A DNA stretch of 64,000 bases. Source: Pedobacter sp. MC2016-24 (GTDB lineage Bacteria; Bacteroidota; Bacteroidia; Sphingobacteriales; Sphingobacteriaceae). Both the position numbers and the translations under genes were made by a program. The notes under the pieces are model-generated. The model saw only the letters and a list, made by a program, of their open reading frames with translations, searched no databases and was not told the origin of the DNA. Location of the stretch: the NCBI RefSeq assembly GCF_015223055.1, contig NZ_JADFBX010000002.1, positions 1 through 64,000 of the forward strand. The letters are read 5' to 3'. Within the stretch, counting starts at the first letter, position 1. Each line of letters opens with the position of its first letter. Shown here piece by piece: positions 16,631 through 24,745 of the stretch.

Positions 16631-17593
16631 TTATGTTTTAGTCCAGATTCTGGTATTCAGATCCAATTCACGGATAATGTTGTACATAAATCTGATGACC
16701 TCCAGGTCTTCACTGATAAACTCTGCTCCCAACAGGCTTTTATGTACAGGTGGTTCAAAATAATCTTTATCCAATGGGAAAGCAATATATACACTAGAGT
16801 CAATAAAAGACAATGAAATGGTGTAATTGCAACGGTTATTGAGTTCACATAGACGTTCCATGAGGCTCGGTGTGAGGATATATCTGGCTTCTACCTGATC
16901 TGTCGAATAGGTGATAAACGTTTTGCTAAACTCAGGGTTTTCCAATTGAACAAGATTTCTACCTGAAGCAGAAAATAATGGGATTGCACTGGATATCCAG
17001 GCACCAATGCTACTGCTAATGTCTTTAGGTCTGACCACAGTAATGCCATTGAAGTTTTTGTTGAAATCCGCGGTGAAAACGATTCCTTTAAGGATATCAT
17101 GCCAATGCTCTTGTCTGCCATTTTTTGTCTGCGTTACGGTCTTATATTCCGCATGGACTTCTGAAAAAGAAAATCTTGTCTTTCCTGCAACTCCATGCAC
17201 CTGGTCTTCACTACGATACCGATCTGGTTCTTGCGTAAATAATTGTGAGTCGATAAAATCTCTTTCTGACAGACCAGACATATAGTCTATCTCCAAACTA
17301 TCATCAACAGACTTTAATACCAGTGAGATGACATTTTGTTTATAGTCGTACCTGTAATGGTTGAACTTAGTACTGGATTTACCGATAAAAATAAACCCGG
17401 CAATGAGTGCAGCTCCGCCGGCTATTCCTGCCCCAATTAGTAAGCCTGTAGCAATCCCGGTTCCAATGGATAATACGCCTCCTGCCAGGAGCAGGTAGCT
17501 TTTTATCTTCAGTGAAGAGACTTCTTTTCTTTGTTGTTCTAAGGTGTTGAGTGCATGCTGTAAGGAGCTTGAAACAGGATTGTTGCTATCCAT
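16631..17593 (-). CDS. DUF3137 membrane protein
   Basis: This 320-residue protein has two adjacent hydrophobic helices at about 30-75 (LLLAGGVLSIGTGIATG and the next glycine/alanine-rich stretch). A soluble region follows with the DUF3137 pattern: FSEVHAEYKT, VFTADFNKNFNG, LENPEFSKTF and the STDQVEARYILTPSLMERL block. It overlaps the lemA stop/start by one base, so the pair is coupled. DUF3137 proteins commonly sit beside LemA; the biochemical role is not known. Confidence 0.82.
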   Translation of the reverse strand: MDSNNPVSSSLQHALNTLEQQRKEVSSLKIKSYLLLAGGVLSIGTGIATGLLIGAGIAGGAALIAGFIFIGKSSTKFNHYRYDYKQNVISLVLKSVDDSLEIDYMSGLSERDFIDSQLFTQEPDRYRSEDQVHGVAGKTRFSFSEVHAEYKTVTQTKNGRQEHWHDILKGIVFTADFNKNFNGITVVRPKDISSSIGAWISSAIPLFSASGRNLVQLENPEFSKTFITYSTDQVEARYILTPSLMERLCELNNRCNYTISLSFIDSSVYIAFPLDKDYFEPPVHKSLLGAEFISEDLEVIRFMYNIIRELDLNTRIWTKT

Positions 17594-18153
17594 TAGTTGT
17601 TAAATAGGTCTTTTGCGCTGATGTTTTTACGTTCCTCCTCTGTATTGGCCAATACAGCAATTGGTTGATAGTTGAGCATGCCTGCAAAAATACTTCCCGG
17701 GAACATCATGATTCCATTGTTATAATCTGTTACCGAAGCATTATAAGTTCTTCTTGCTGCGGCAATTTGCTCTTCGCTTTCGGTCCAGGTACTTTGCAGG
17801 TTCAGGAAGTTTTGGTTGGCTTTCAGATCCGGATAATTCTCTACATTTACCATTAAGCCTTTCACGCTGTTGCTAAGCTGTCTGTCTAAATCCAGTTTTT
17901 GTTCGTTACTAATGCCCGGACTCATCGCTTTTGACCTTAATTCTACTACTTTAGTCAATACGCTTTCCTCATATTGCATATATTGTTTTACAGTCTCAAC
18001 TAAATTTGGCAACAAGTCAAAACGTTTTTTTAACATGACATCTATTGCTGAAAATGCATTGTCAACCTGATTTTTTTTGCCGATAAGCCCGTTGTAATAG
18101 CCTAGGCCAATAAAGAAAAGGATTGCGATAACGATAATTGGGACTATGATCAT
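17593..18153 (-). CDS. lemA: LemA family protein
   Basis: This 186-residue protein has one N-terminal membrane helix (residues 1-20) followed by a helical bundle. The family signature is NQVDNAFSAIDVMLKKRFDLLPNLVETVK at about 29-57 and the SVTDYNNGIMMFPGSIFAG block near 140-158. LemA proteins are membrane-anchored, with the N-terminus outside, and have been linked to envelope functions, but the mechanism is unclear. It is the first gene of the lemA-DUF3137 pair. Confidence 0.9.
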   Translation of the reverse strand: MIIVPIIVIAILFFIGLGYYNGLIGKKNQVDNAFSAIDVMLKKRFDLLPNLVETVKQYMQYEESVLTKVVELRSKAMSPGISNEQKLDLDRQLSNSVKGLMVNVENYPDLKANQNFLNLQSTWTESEEQIAAARRTYNASVTDYNNGIMMFPGSIFAGMLNYQPIAVLANTEEERKNISAKDLFNN

Positions 18154-18191
18154 GTTGATTTATTTGTTTAAGCCTAATATAGCGAATATAT

Positions 18192-18228
18192 CAAAAAAAA
18201 ATCCTCGTTACCTAACGATAACGAGGAT
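18192..18228 (-). terminator. Strong minus-strand terminator upstream of lemA
   Basis: ATCCTCGTTA (18201-18210) pairs perfectly with TAACGAGGAT (18219-18228). On the minus strand it is followed by eight T residues. It ends transcription arriving from the radA side. Confidence 0.8.
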
Positions 18229-18409
18229 AATCATCCCTATTGTTTGTCGAGAATCATAAATGACGCTCAACGATTAGACATATCCAATTACCAGGCCGTT
18301 TTTAAAATCATATACTTATAGTTGTAATTGTCTTTATTTGAAGGCTTTATGTTTTTACGTAATCAATCTTGATTAGTGTTTATGGGGAATTTTATGCCCT
18401 TGTTGTAGA
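18229..18409 (-). other. Gene-free stretch between two minus-strand terminators
   Basis: No ORF of note is present. Because radA already has a hairpin just after its stop, the second, stronger terminator at 18192-18228 could belong to a small RNA transcribed across this stretch. No clear TAnnTTTG box was found on the minus strand here. Confidence 0.25.
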
Positions 18410-18435
18410 AAAGTGAGTAAAAACATACTCACTTT
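18410..18435 (-). terminator. Hairpin after radA
   Basis: AAAGTGAGTA pairs perfectly with TACTCACTTT. On the minus strand only a weak T-run follows. Confidence 0.5.
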
Positions 18436-18451
18436 GATGGTTGTGCCAGTT

Positions 18452-19828
18452 TTAGCCAAATAGACTGGAAAAGACATCTTCAATTTTACTAACTGCGACC
18501 AGTTCAATCTGATAACGTTCTAGATTTAAGCCTTTCATGTTGTAAGTGGAAATGAATACCTTCTCAAAACCTAGCTTTTCTGCTTCAGAAATACGCTGTT
18601 CAATGCGATTTACTGCTCTGATTTCACCAGAAAGTCCCACTTCCGCCGCAAAACATATTTTTGATGAAATGGCGATTTCTTCATGGGAAGAAATGATTGC
18701 CACCATAATAGCCAGATCAATCGCGGGATCTTCAACCTTCAAACCACCCGCTATATTTAGAAATACGTCCCGGGTGCTCAGTCTGAATCCGCATCTCTTT
18801 TCAAGAACGGCCAATAGCATATTCATTCTCTTTGTGTCGAAGCCATTAGAAGAGCGCTGTGGTGTTCCGTAGGCTGCGGCACTAACAAGTGCCTGCGTTT
18901 CGATTAACATCGGCCTGGCACCTTCCAGTGTGGCTGATATCGCAATTCCACTCAGCTCTTCATCTCTTTGCGACAGTAAAATTTCTGAAGGATTGGAGAC
19001 CTGCCTCAGGCCAGTTCCATGCATGGCGTAGATACCAAGTTCGGCAGCAGCCCCAAATCTATTTTTTATGGCCCTTAAGATTCGGTATACATGGTGACGA
19101 TCGCCTTCAAATTGCAATACGGTATCAACCATGTGTTCCAATATCTTTGGTCCGGCTATGGTACCATCTTTGGTGATGTGACCGATTAGAAATACTGGTG
19201 TATCGGTTTCCTTGGCAAAGCGCATCAGTTCTGCAGTACATTCCCTCACCTGGGATACACTGCCAGGAGTGGATTCTATATGAGCTGAATGCAGTGTTTG
19301 TATGGAGTCGATGATGATGATATCTGGCTCAAGTTGTTCAATTTGTTTGAATATATTCTGGGTAGATGTTTCTGTCAGGATATAGCAGTTCGCCTTAGGC
19401 TTTTCCGTAATTCTTTCTGCGCGCATTTTAATTTGCTGCTCACTTTCTTCACCGGATACATATAATATTTTTTTATCGGAGATGTTTAAAGCAAGTTGCA
19501 GCATCAGTGTTGATTTGCCGATTCCCGGTTCTCCGCCAATGAGGATCACAGAACCTGCGACCAGACCTCCGCCAAGAACGCGATCTAATTCTTTGTCGCC
19601 GGTAGCTATTCGTTCTTCTTTGATCGATTGTATCTCATCTACTTTGGCCGGCTTGTTTAAGCGTTGCGTTCCGGAATTGGTTTTCCAGGAAGGGACTTTG
19701 GAAGTCGGCTTTTCAATGATTTCCTCTACAAATGTATTCCATTCATTACATGAAGGACATTTACCTAGCCATTTTGCCGATTCATATCCGCAACTTTGAC
19801 AGAAATATGCTGATTTAGTTTTAGCCAA
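18452..19828 (-). CDS. radA: DNA repair protein RadA
   Basis: RadA is a RecA-like, hexameric branch-migration helicase that acts in recombination and DNA repair. The 458-residue product has the N-terminal zinc finger (two CxxC pairs at about 9-12 and 24-27), Walker A GEPGIGKST near 98, the KNRFG motif near 257 and a C-terminal Lon-protease-like domain without the catalytic dyad. It starts with TTG at 19828, which gives the conserved MAKTKSAYFC beginning. It is transcribed alone. Confidence 0.96.
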   Translation of the reverse strand: MAKTKSAYFCQSCGYESAKWLGKCPSCNEWNTFVEEIIEKPTSKVPSWKTNSGTQRLNKPAKVDEIQSIKEERIATGDKELDRVLGGGLVAGSVILIGGEPGIGKSTLMLQLALNISDKKILYVSGEESEQQIKMRAERITEKPKANCYILTETSTQNIFKQIEQLEPDIIIIDSIQTLHSAHIESTPGSVSQVRECTAELMRFAKETDTPVFLIGHITKDGTIAGPKILEHMVDTVLQFEGDRHHVYRILRAIKNRFGAAAELGIYAMHGTGLRQVSNPSEILLSQRDEELSGIAISATLEGARPMLIETQALVSAAAYGTPQRSSNGFDTKRMNMLLAVLEKRCGFRLSTRDVFLNIAGGLKVEDPAIDLAIMVAIISSHEEIAISSKICFAAEVGLSGEIRAVNRIEQRISEAEKLGFEKVFISTYNMKGLNLERYQIELVAVSKIEDVFSSLFG

Positions 19829-19911
19829 TTGATTTAATTTTAGTGAATGACGAGCTATAAGCTTGGTTCATTTTACGAATTTAGGCTAAATTCCAGAAAT
19901 AAACACCCGGT

Positions 19912-19952
19912 AAAAAAAACAAGCCTGGGTTCTATTCAGAACCCAGGCTTGT
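19912..19952 (-). terminator. Strong terminator of the RNase G gene
   Basis: A 15-bp perfect stem (ACAAGCCTGGGTTCT with its complement, 19919-19952) is followed on the minus strand by seven T residues. Confidence 0.9.
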
Positions 19953-19972
19953 GTAAGTAAACGTGATCGTTA

Positions 19973-21523
19973 TTATAACTTGATCTCTTCGTCTTTAGAA
20001 GAAATGAAATGGAATTCAGTTAGGTTGTACGATGGTACTGCCTTGACTTTAATTCGTTGTCCGAATTTGAAGAACCATTTCCAATGTAAAGAAATGAGTC
20101 CCTTTTTAATGTATGCCTCAATGTAAGGATGTACACAAAGCGTAATATTTTTTTCGTTTTGCTCTTGCAAAATATAGGTTAGGTTATTTTCGATGTCATC
20201 CATCAAAACGATGCTAGCCTTAATTTCGCCCGTACCATCACAGGTTGGGCATTTCTCACTGGTTACGATGTTCATTTCCGGGCGCACGCGCTGACGGGTA
20301 ATCTGAACAAGACCAAATTTACTTGGTGGCAGAATGGTGTGCTTGGCACGGTCCAGTTGCATGAGGTCGCGCAGATAATCAAACAACATCTTACGATTGG
20401 CAGGCTTGTGCATATCGATAAAATCGATGACAACGATACCACCCATATCACGTAAACGCAATTGACGGGCAATTTCCTTTGCCGCCTCTTTGTTTACCTG
20501 TAAGGCATTCTCTTCCTGATTTTCCTTACTTGCTGTTCTGTTTCCACTGTTTACATCAACAACGTGTAATGCTTCGGTGTGTTCTACAACGAGGTAAGCA
20601 CCACCGGCCAGGTTTACCGTTTTTCCAAAGCCATTTTTGATTTGCTTTTCGATACCGAAATGTTCAAAGATCGGTTCTTTATGCTTGTAAAACTTTACAA
20701 TTTTCTCCATTTCCGGAGAGATCTCGTGAACGTAAGAGCGAATGTCCTCGAAAAGGCCACTGTCATTTACGTAAACATTGGTAAAGTCAGTACTCAAAAT
20801 GTCCCGTATCAGCGTAGATGTACGGTCCATTTCTCCCCAAACACGTTTGGACGGCTCAGCATCAGGTAATTTCTTAATGAAATTTTCCCATTTCGCTACC
20901 GAGTCAAGTAAATCTTTTTGAAGCTCTGCAACACCTTTACCCTCAGAAACTGTTCTGATGATTACACCAAAATTCTTAGGTTTGATGCTTTCGATAATCT
21001 TCTTTAATCGATTACGTTCGGTATTGCTCTTAATCTTTTTAGAGATAGAGATCACGTTAGAAAAAGGCACCAATACAATATACCTTCCTGCAATAGAAAG
21101 ATCAGAGCTTAGTCTGGGTCCTTTTGTGGAGATGGGTTCTTTCGCAATCTGAACTGGCAAAACAAGGTTTTTGCCCACCACTTCAGATATCTTACCCGCT
21201 TTGTTAATGTCCTCCTCTAATTTGAAATTATCTAATAAAGTGCCGTTAACAGAGCCATTACGCTTGATTTTAGTAAGCTTTATTAAAGATTGGACTTGCG
21301 GACCAAGATCAAAGTAATGCAAGAATGCATCTTTTTCATAACCAACATCAACAAACGCAGCATTCAGGCCCGGCATAATTTTCTTTATGCGGCCCAAATA
21401 AATGTCGCCAACGGCGTAGTTGTTATTGATCTGTTCCTTATGAAGTTCTACAAGTTGTTTATCTTCAACTAAAGCTATGGTTACTCCCAAAGGAGATGAA
21501 TCTATAATTAGTTCCTTTACCAA
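19973..21523 (-). CDS. rng: Ribonuclease E/G family endonuclease
   Basis: RNase G cuts single-stranded RNA near 5' ends and matures 16S rRNA. The 516-residue product has an S1-like RNA-binding insertion near residues 35-100 and the 5'-sensor/RNase H region. The catalytic aspartates lie in VVDVNSGN (about 320) and VVIDFID (about 362), and the zinc-link CPTCDGTG is near 428. It has no long RNase E scaffold tail. It starts with TTG at 21523 and lies downstream of the AURKAIP1-like micro-gene on the same strand, a natural link between ribosome proteins and rRNA processing. Confidence 0.93.
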   Translation of the reverse strand: MVKELIIDSSPLGVTIALVEDKQLVELHKEQINNNYAVGDIYLGRIKKIMPGLNAAFVDVGYEKDAFLHYFDLGPQVQSLIKLTKIKRNGSVNGTLLDNFKLEEDINKAGKISEVVGKNLVLPVQIAKEPISTKGPRLSSDLSIAGRYIVLVPFSNVISISKKIKSNTERNRLKKIIESIKPKNFGVIIRTVSEGKGVAELQKDLLDSVAKWENFIKKLPDAEPSKRVWGEMDRTSTLIRDILSTDFTNVYVNDSGLFEDIRSYVHEISPEMEKIVKFYKHKEPIFEHFGIEKQIKNGFGKTVNLAGGAYLVVEHTEALHVVDVNSGNRTASKENQEENALQVNKEAAKEIARQLRLRDMGGIVVIDFIDMHKPANRKMLFDYLRDLMQLDRAKHTILPPSKFGLVQITRQRVRPEMNIVTSEKCPTCDGTGEIKASIVLMDDIENNLTYILQEQNEKNITLCVHPYIEAYIKKGLISLHWKWFFKFGQRIKVKAVPSYNLTEFHFISSKDEEIKL

Positions 21524-21586
21524 AAGCTACAGATTTTAAGGCTAATGCCTTATTAACACATGGACAAAATAAAAACATTGGAAACC

Positions 21587-21627
21587 AACAATTAAGGCTA
21601 CGATTTAATCCTAGCCTTAATTGTTAG
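21587..21627. terminator. Hairpin between the micro-protein gene and rng
   Basis: AACAATTAAGGCTA pairs with TAGCCTTAATTGTT over 14 bases. The T-run is better on the plus side (TTTTTT) than on the minus strand, so termination of the minus-strand micro-gene would be partial. Confidence 0.5.
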
Positions 21628-21643
21628 TTTTTTCCAAGAAAAA

Positions 21644-21733
21644 CTATTTTTTCTTATGTCTGTTCTTTCTTAAACGTTTTTTACGTTTGTGGGTGGCCAT
21701 TTTATGTCTTTTTCTTTTTTTACCGCTTGGCAT
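21644..21733 (-). CDS. 29-residue basic ribosome-associated protein (AURKAIP1/COX24-like, bS22-type)
   Basis: A very short gene with an ATG at 21733 and a TAG at 21644-21646 encodes 29 residues, about 60 percent lysine, arginine and histidine. It begins MPSGKKRKRHKM and continues with ATHKRKKRLRKNRHKKK. This is the composition and length of the Bacteroidota proteins labelled AURKAIP1/COX24-domain, related to mitochondrial mS38 and mycobacterial bS22, which bind the small ribosomal subunit. It lies just before rng, a rRNA-processing gene. Identification is by remembered pattern, not by search. Confidence 0.8.
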   Translation of the reverse strand: MPSGKKRKRHKMATHKRKKRLRKNRHKKK

Positions 21734-21769
21734 AACTTTAAATTTTAAATATTTTGATAAATCTGTTTA

Positions 21770-22648
21770 TTAGTGTTTGTTCTTCAATGCAATCACTTTC
21801 TCGTCAATAAACTGAGATAGTTTAGCATTTGCAGCTAGTTTTTTGCTTTTTAAATAAGCATCAATAGCTTCCTGGTTTCGTCCAAGATTTTCGTACGCTG
21901 TAGCCAGGTAAAAATAGGCGTCTGGCGATGGATTTGTTGCAACGATGGACTCAAATCGGGTGATCGCTTTGTCAAACTGACCTGATTTGATGGCGAAAGT
22001 ACCTAAACTCATATTTGCTTTTAAGTTCTTAGGATCTTTTTTAACCACATCAAGCAGCATGGCAATCCCCTGCATTGGCATGCCCATTCCGTTTACGATT
22101 GTAATACCTAACCCGGTTTTTGCGGCCGCATTACTGGAATCAATCGCAACTGCATTGGTATACGCAGTGTGCGCTTTTTGCAACAGTGCTGGCAGCATCA
22201 AACTGTCGCGGGTATTGTCAAACGCTTTCATAAACTGGTCGCCTGCCGACATCCAGTTTTTCAATGAAGCCTCCTTTTTTGCAATAATTTCAAGATATAA
22301 TGCACTTGGAATCGGTTGTTCGATATCATCCCATTTTTGAGCCAATAACTTTGCCGCTGCGGATTTTTTATCCTCAGAAGCGGTATTATATGTGTTTTCT
22401 AATGTGGTGATTTCTGCAGCAAGGCTGGCATTGATTACATTTTTAGCCGAAGAAGAAACTTGTACTAAGCTAATTTCCGGTACAGCAGGTTTTTCAGACA
22501 TTTCGCCCCCTGATGGTGGCATTGCTGTGGTACTGGTTTCTTCTTTTGGCTTAACTAAACCCTTAATATCACGGGTAAACAAAAATGCAATGAGCAATAC
22601 GATTGCTCCTATAACGATTATTTGTTTATTCCGGATACTTTTTATCAT
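21770..22648 (-). CDS. Membrane-anchored TPR protein
   Basis: This 292-residue protein has one N-terminal membrane helix (about 9-25, IIVIGAIVLLIAFLF). A low-complexity linker with a proline/methionine segment follows, then at least three TPR-like helix pairs between about 150 and 270 (AAKTGLGITIVNGMG, PDAYFYLATAYENLGRNQEAIDAYLKSK). It probably mediates protein-protein contacts at the inner membrane, periplasmic side. It begins 6 bases after the HU gene, so it is in one operon with it. The specific function is unknown. Confidence 0.78.
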   Translation of the reverse strand: MIKSIRNKQIIVIGAIVLLIAFLFTRDIKGLVKPKEETSTTAMPPSGGEMSEKPAVPEISLVQVSSSAKNVINASLAAEITTLENTYNTASEDKKSAAAKLLAQKWDDIEQPIPSALYLEIIAKKEASLKNWMSAGDQFMKAFDNTRDSLMLPALLQKAHTAYTNAVAIDSSNAAAKTGLGITIVNGMGMPMQGIAMLLDVVKKDPKNLKANMSLGTFAIKSGQFDKAITRFESIVATNPSPDAYFYLATAYENLGRNQEAIDAYLKSKKLAANAKLSQFIDEKVIALKNKH

Positions 22649-22654
22649 AGCTGA

Positions 22655-22957
22655 TTATGCTTCTACGCTAAGTTTCTTAGAGTTGCTTTTTACTTTATCA
22701 ACAAAAACTTTTGCTGGTTTAAAACTTGGAACAAAATGTTCTGGGATAATAATCGCAGTGTTTTTTGATATATTCCTAGCAGTTTTTTGTGCTCTCTTTT
22801 TTACAACAAAACTACCAAAACCTCTTACATATACATTTTCTCCACCAATCATGCTGTTTTTGATGACCTTGAAAAATGCCTCAACGGTTTCTTGTACATC
22901 TACCTTTTCAATTCCTGTTTTCGTTGATATTTCTGAAATAATATCTGCCTTAGTCAT
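22655..22957 (-). CDS. HU/IHF family DNA-binding protein
   Basis: This 100-residue protein shows the HU fold: MTKADIISEISTKTG, then VDVQETVEAFFKVIK, the GGENVYVRGFGSFVVKKR beta saddle, ARNI, and FKPAKVF. Such proteins bend DNA and compact the nucleoid. It has its own upstream -7 box and is followed by a TPR gene. Whether it is HU or IHF-like cannot be told, since Bacteroidota carry many paralogues. Confidence 0.92.
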   Translation of the reverse strand: MTKADIISEISTKTGIEKVDVQETVEAFFKVIKNSMIGGENVYVRGFGSFVVKKRAQKTARNISKNTAIIIPEHFVPSFKPAKVFVDKVKSNSKKLSVEA

Positions 22958-23012
22958 ATTTTATATTTATTTATTTACTGTGTGCTACGTTATTATATAT
23001 GTTTTGGGGTTG

Positions 23013-23020
23013 CAAAAGTA
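23013..23020 (-). promoter_or_regulatory. Promoter -7 element of the HU-TPR operon
   Basis: On the minus strand TACTTTTG matches TAnnTTTG, giving a leader of about 50 bases before the ATG at 22957. Confidence 0.55.
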
Positions 23021-23171
23021 TTGCTTTTTAATGAGATAGGAAAATAAAAGATGATTTATTTGTTCGAACTATAATCACTGTATTGCAAGTTTTCTCAAAA
23101 ACTCGATCAACAACACATGTATAAACCTTAGTGGCTATAAAATGTAACGCAGATAAACTCAAAAATCGGTG

Positions 23172-23179
23172 TACTTTTG
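23172..23179 (+). promoter_or_regulatory. Promoter -7 element of mutY
   Basis: TACTTTTG matches TAnnTTTG and ends 6 bases before the ATG at 23186. The upstream in-frame TTG at 23177 lies inside the box and is unlikely to be translated. Confidence 0.55.
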
Positions 23180-23185
23180 CAGGCT

Positions 23186-24238
23186 ATGAGTTTCCAGTCT
23201 ACACTTATCAATTGGTATCTGACCAATAAACGCGATCTGCCCTGGCGAAATACGACTGATCCCTATGTCATTTGGCTATCGGAAATCATTTTGCAACAAA
23301 CCAGGGTTGAGCAGGGCATGCCTTATTTCAATAAGTTCTTAGCAGCTTTTCCTACCATAGGTGATTTTGCCGCGGCTACCGAAACCCAGGTGCTTAAATT
23401 GTGGCAGGGACTGGGGTATTACTCCAGGGGCAGGAATATGCTATTTACAGCATTGCAAATTCAGGACGAATACGAAGGGACCTTTCCTGTAAAGTACGAG
23501 GATCTGATCCGGTTAAAAGGAGTTGGGGAGTATACAGCGGCAGCAATTTCCTCCTTTTCTTCGAATGAATCCAGGGCTGTACTTGATGGAAATGTATTTC
23601 GATTATTGTCCAGGTATTTTGGAATTGATACCCCGATCAACAGTACCACCGGCAAAAAAACGTTCAGTAACCTGGCCCAATCTTTAATTGTTGGTGAGCA
23701 GGCTTCTTTATACAACCAGGCAATTATGGAATTTGGAGCCTTACAATGTAAACCCAAGTCCCCCAATTGCGACATTTGCCCGTTAAATTCCGACTGTTAT
23801 GCCAGGTTAAATGCTCAGGTCAATGTACTTCCTGTGAAACTGAAGACATTAAAAAAGCGGATCCGTTATTTCAATTACCTGGTGGCAATGAAAGATGATA
23901 TGGTTTTGGTAAAAAGGAGGGGGCCTGGAGATATCTGGCAGGAGCTGTATGATTTTCCCCTGATAGAAACCGCACAGTTTTATCGCGAAGTGCCCGAAAC
24001 ATTTTTTGATTTATTAAAACAAAACTTTGGTAAAGACTGTAATGTTACAGATTTGGGGCAAAAAAAACATTTGTTGACTCACCAAACTATATATGTTCAA
24101 TTTTTTGCTTTAGATAATTATATCATTAACTTTAATCAGAATGCAGATATAAAGTGGGTAACTCTGGCGGCGTTTGACGATTTGCCGCAGCCTAAAGTGA
24201 TTACCGATTTTATGAGTGCTTATTCAGTTAAAAAGTAA
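23186..24238 (+). CDS. mutY: A/G-specific adenine glycosylase
   Basis: MutY removes adenine paired with 8-oxoguanine, preventing G:C to T:A mutations. The 350-residue product has catalytic glutamate in SEIILQQTRV near residue 33, the helix-hairpin-helix LKGVGEYTAAAI near 112, and the catalytic aspartate in VLDGNVFRLL near 133. The 4Fe-4S site C-x6-C-x2-C-x5-C lies at about 190-206, and a C-terminal NUDIX-like domain recognises oxoG. The start is set at 23186 by the promoter box. It is followed after 11 bases by ssb, the common Bacteroidota order. Confidence 0.96.
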   Translation: MSFQSTLINWYLTNKRDLPWRNTTDPYVIWLSEIILQQTRVEQGMPYFNKFLAAFPTIGDFAAATETQVLKLWQGLGYYSRGRNMLFTALQIQDEYEGTFPVKYEDLIRLKGVGEYTAAAISSFSSNESRAVLDGNVFRLLSRYFGIDTPINSTTGKKTFSNLAQSLIVGEQASLYNQAIMEFGALQCKPKSPNCDICPLNSDCYARLNAQVNVLPVKLKTLKKRIRYFNYLVAMKDDMVLVKRRGPGDIWQELYDFPLIETAQFYREVPETFFDLLKQNFGKDCNVTDLGQKKHLLTHQTIYVQFFALDNYIINFNQNADIKWVTLAAFDDLPQPKVITDFMSAYSVKK

Positions 24239-24249
24239 AACCATATTTC

Positions 24250-24678
24250 ATGTCAGGTATTAACAAAGTTATTTTAGTTGGACATTTAGGCAAAGATCCT
24301 GAAGTCAGACATTTAGACGGAGGTGTAACCGTTGCAAGCTTTCCATTGGCTACATCAGAAACCTATAACAAGGACGGCAAAAGAATAGAGCAGACGGAAT
24401 GGCATAATATTGTTTTATGGCGGGGTCTGGCGGAAGTTGCGTCTAAATATTTACAAAAGGGGAAATTGGTATACATTGAGGGTAAACTGCGCACGCGGTC
24501 TTTTGAAGACAGGGAACGGGTGAAGAAGTATGTGACCGAAGTTGTTGCGGAGAACTTTACGATCCTGGGCAGGAAAAGTGATTTTGAGCAAACGCCGGTG
24601 AGCAATGAAAATACTACACCAAAAAGTGAATCTGAATATCTTGACTCTAATGAAGTTGCAGGGGATTTGCCTTTTTAA
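24250..24678 (+). CDS. ssb: Single-stranded DNA-binding protein
   Basis: SSB coats single-stranded DNA during replication and repair. The 142-residue product has an OB fold (MSGINKVILVGHLGKDPEVR, TEWHNIVLW, YIEGKLRTR). A disordered linker follows, and the tail ends in GDLPF, the acidic/hydrophobic tip that recruits partner enzymes. It sits 11 bases after mutY and is probably cotranscribed. Bacteroidota usually carry several SSB copies. Confidence 0.94.
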   Translation: MSGINKVILVGHLGKDPEVRHLDGGVTVASFPLATSETYNKDGKRIEQTEWHNIVLWRGLAEVASKYLQKGKLVYIEGKLRTRSFEDRERVKKYVTEVVAENFTILGRKSDFEQTPVSNENTTPKSESEYLDSNEVAGDLPF

Positions 24679-24710
24679 TTCCTGATTGAATTAAAGCTCA
24701 AAGAAATCAA

Positions 24711-24738
24711 TCTGCTGGAGTTTATGAACTCCAGCAGA
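24711..24738. terminator. Hairpin between convergent ssb and glmS
   Basis: TCTGCTGGAGTT pairs perfectly with AACTCCAGCAGA around TATG. No strong T-run follows on either strand, so efficiency is uncertain. Confidence 0.55.
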
Positions 24739-24745
24739 TAAAAAA

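Noticed and set aside
24711..24738. Possible glmS ribozyme near glmS
   Set aside because: The hairpin lies downstream of glmS, not in its leader, and lacks the ribozyme core; the 5' leader of glmS is too short to contain one.
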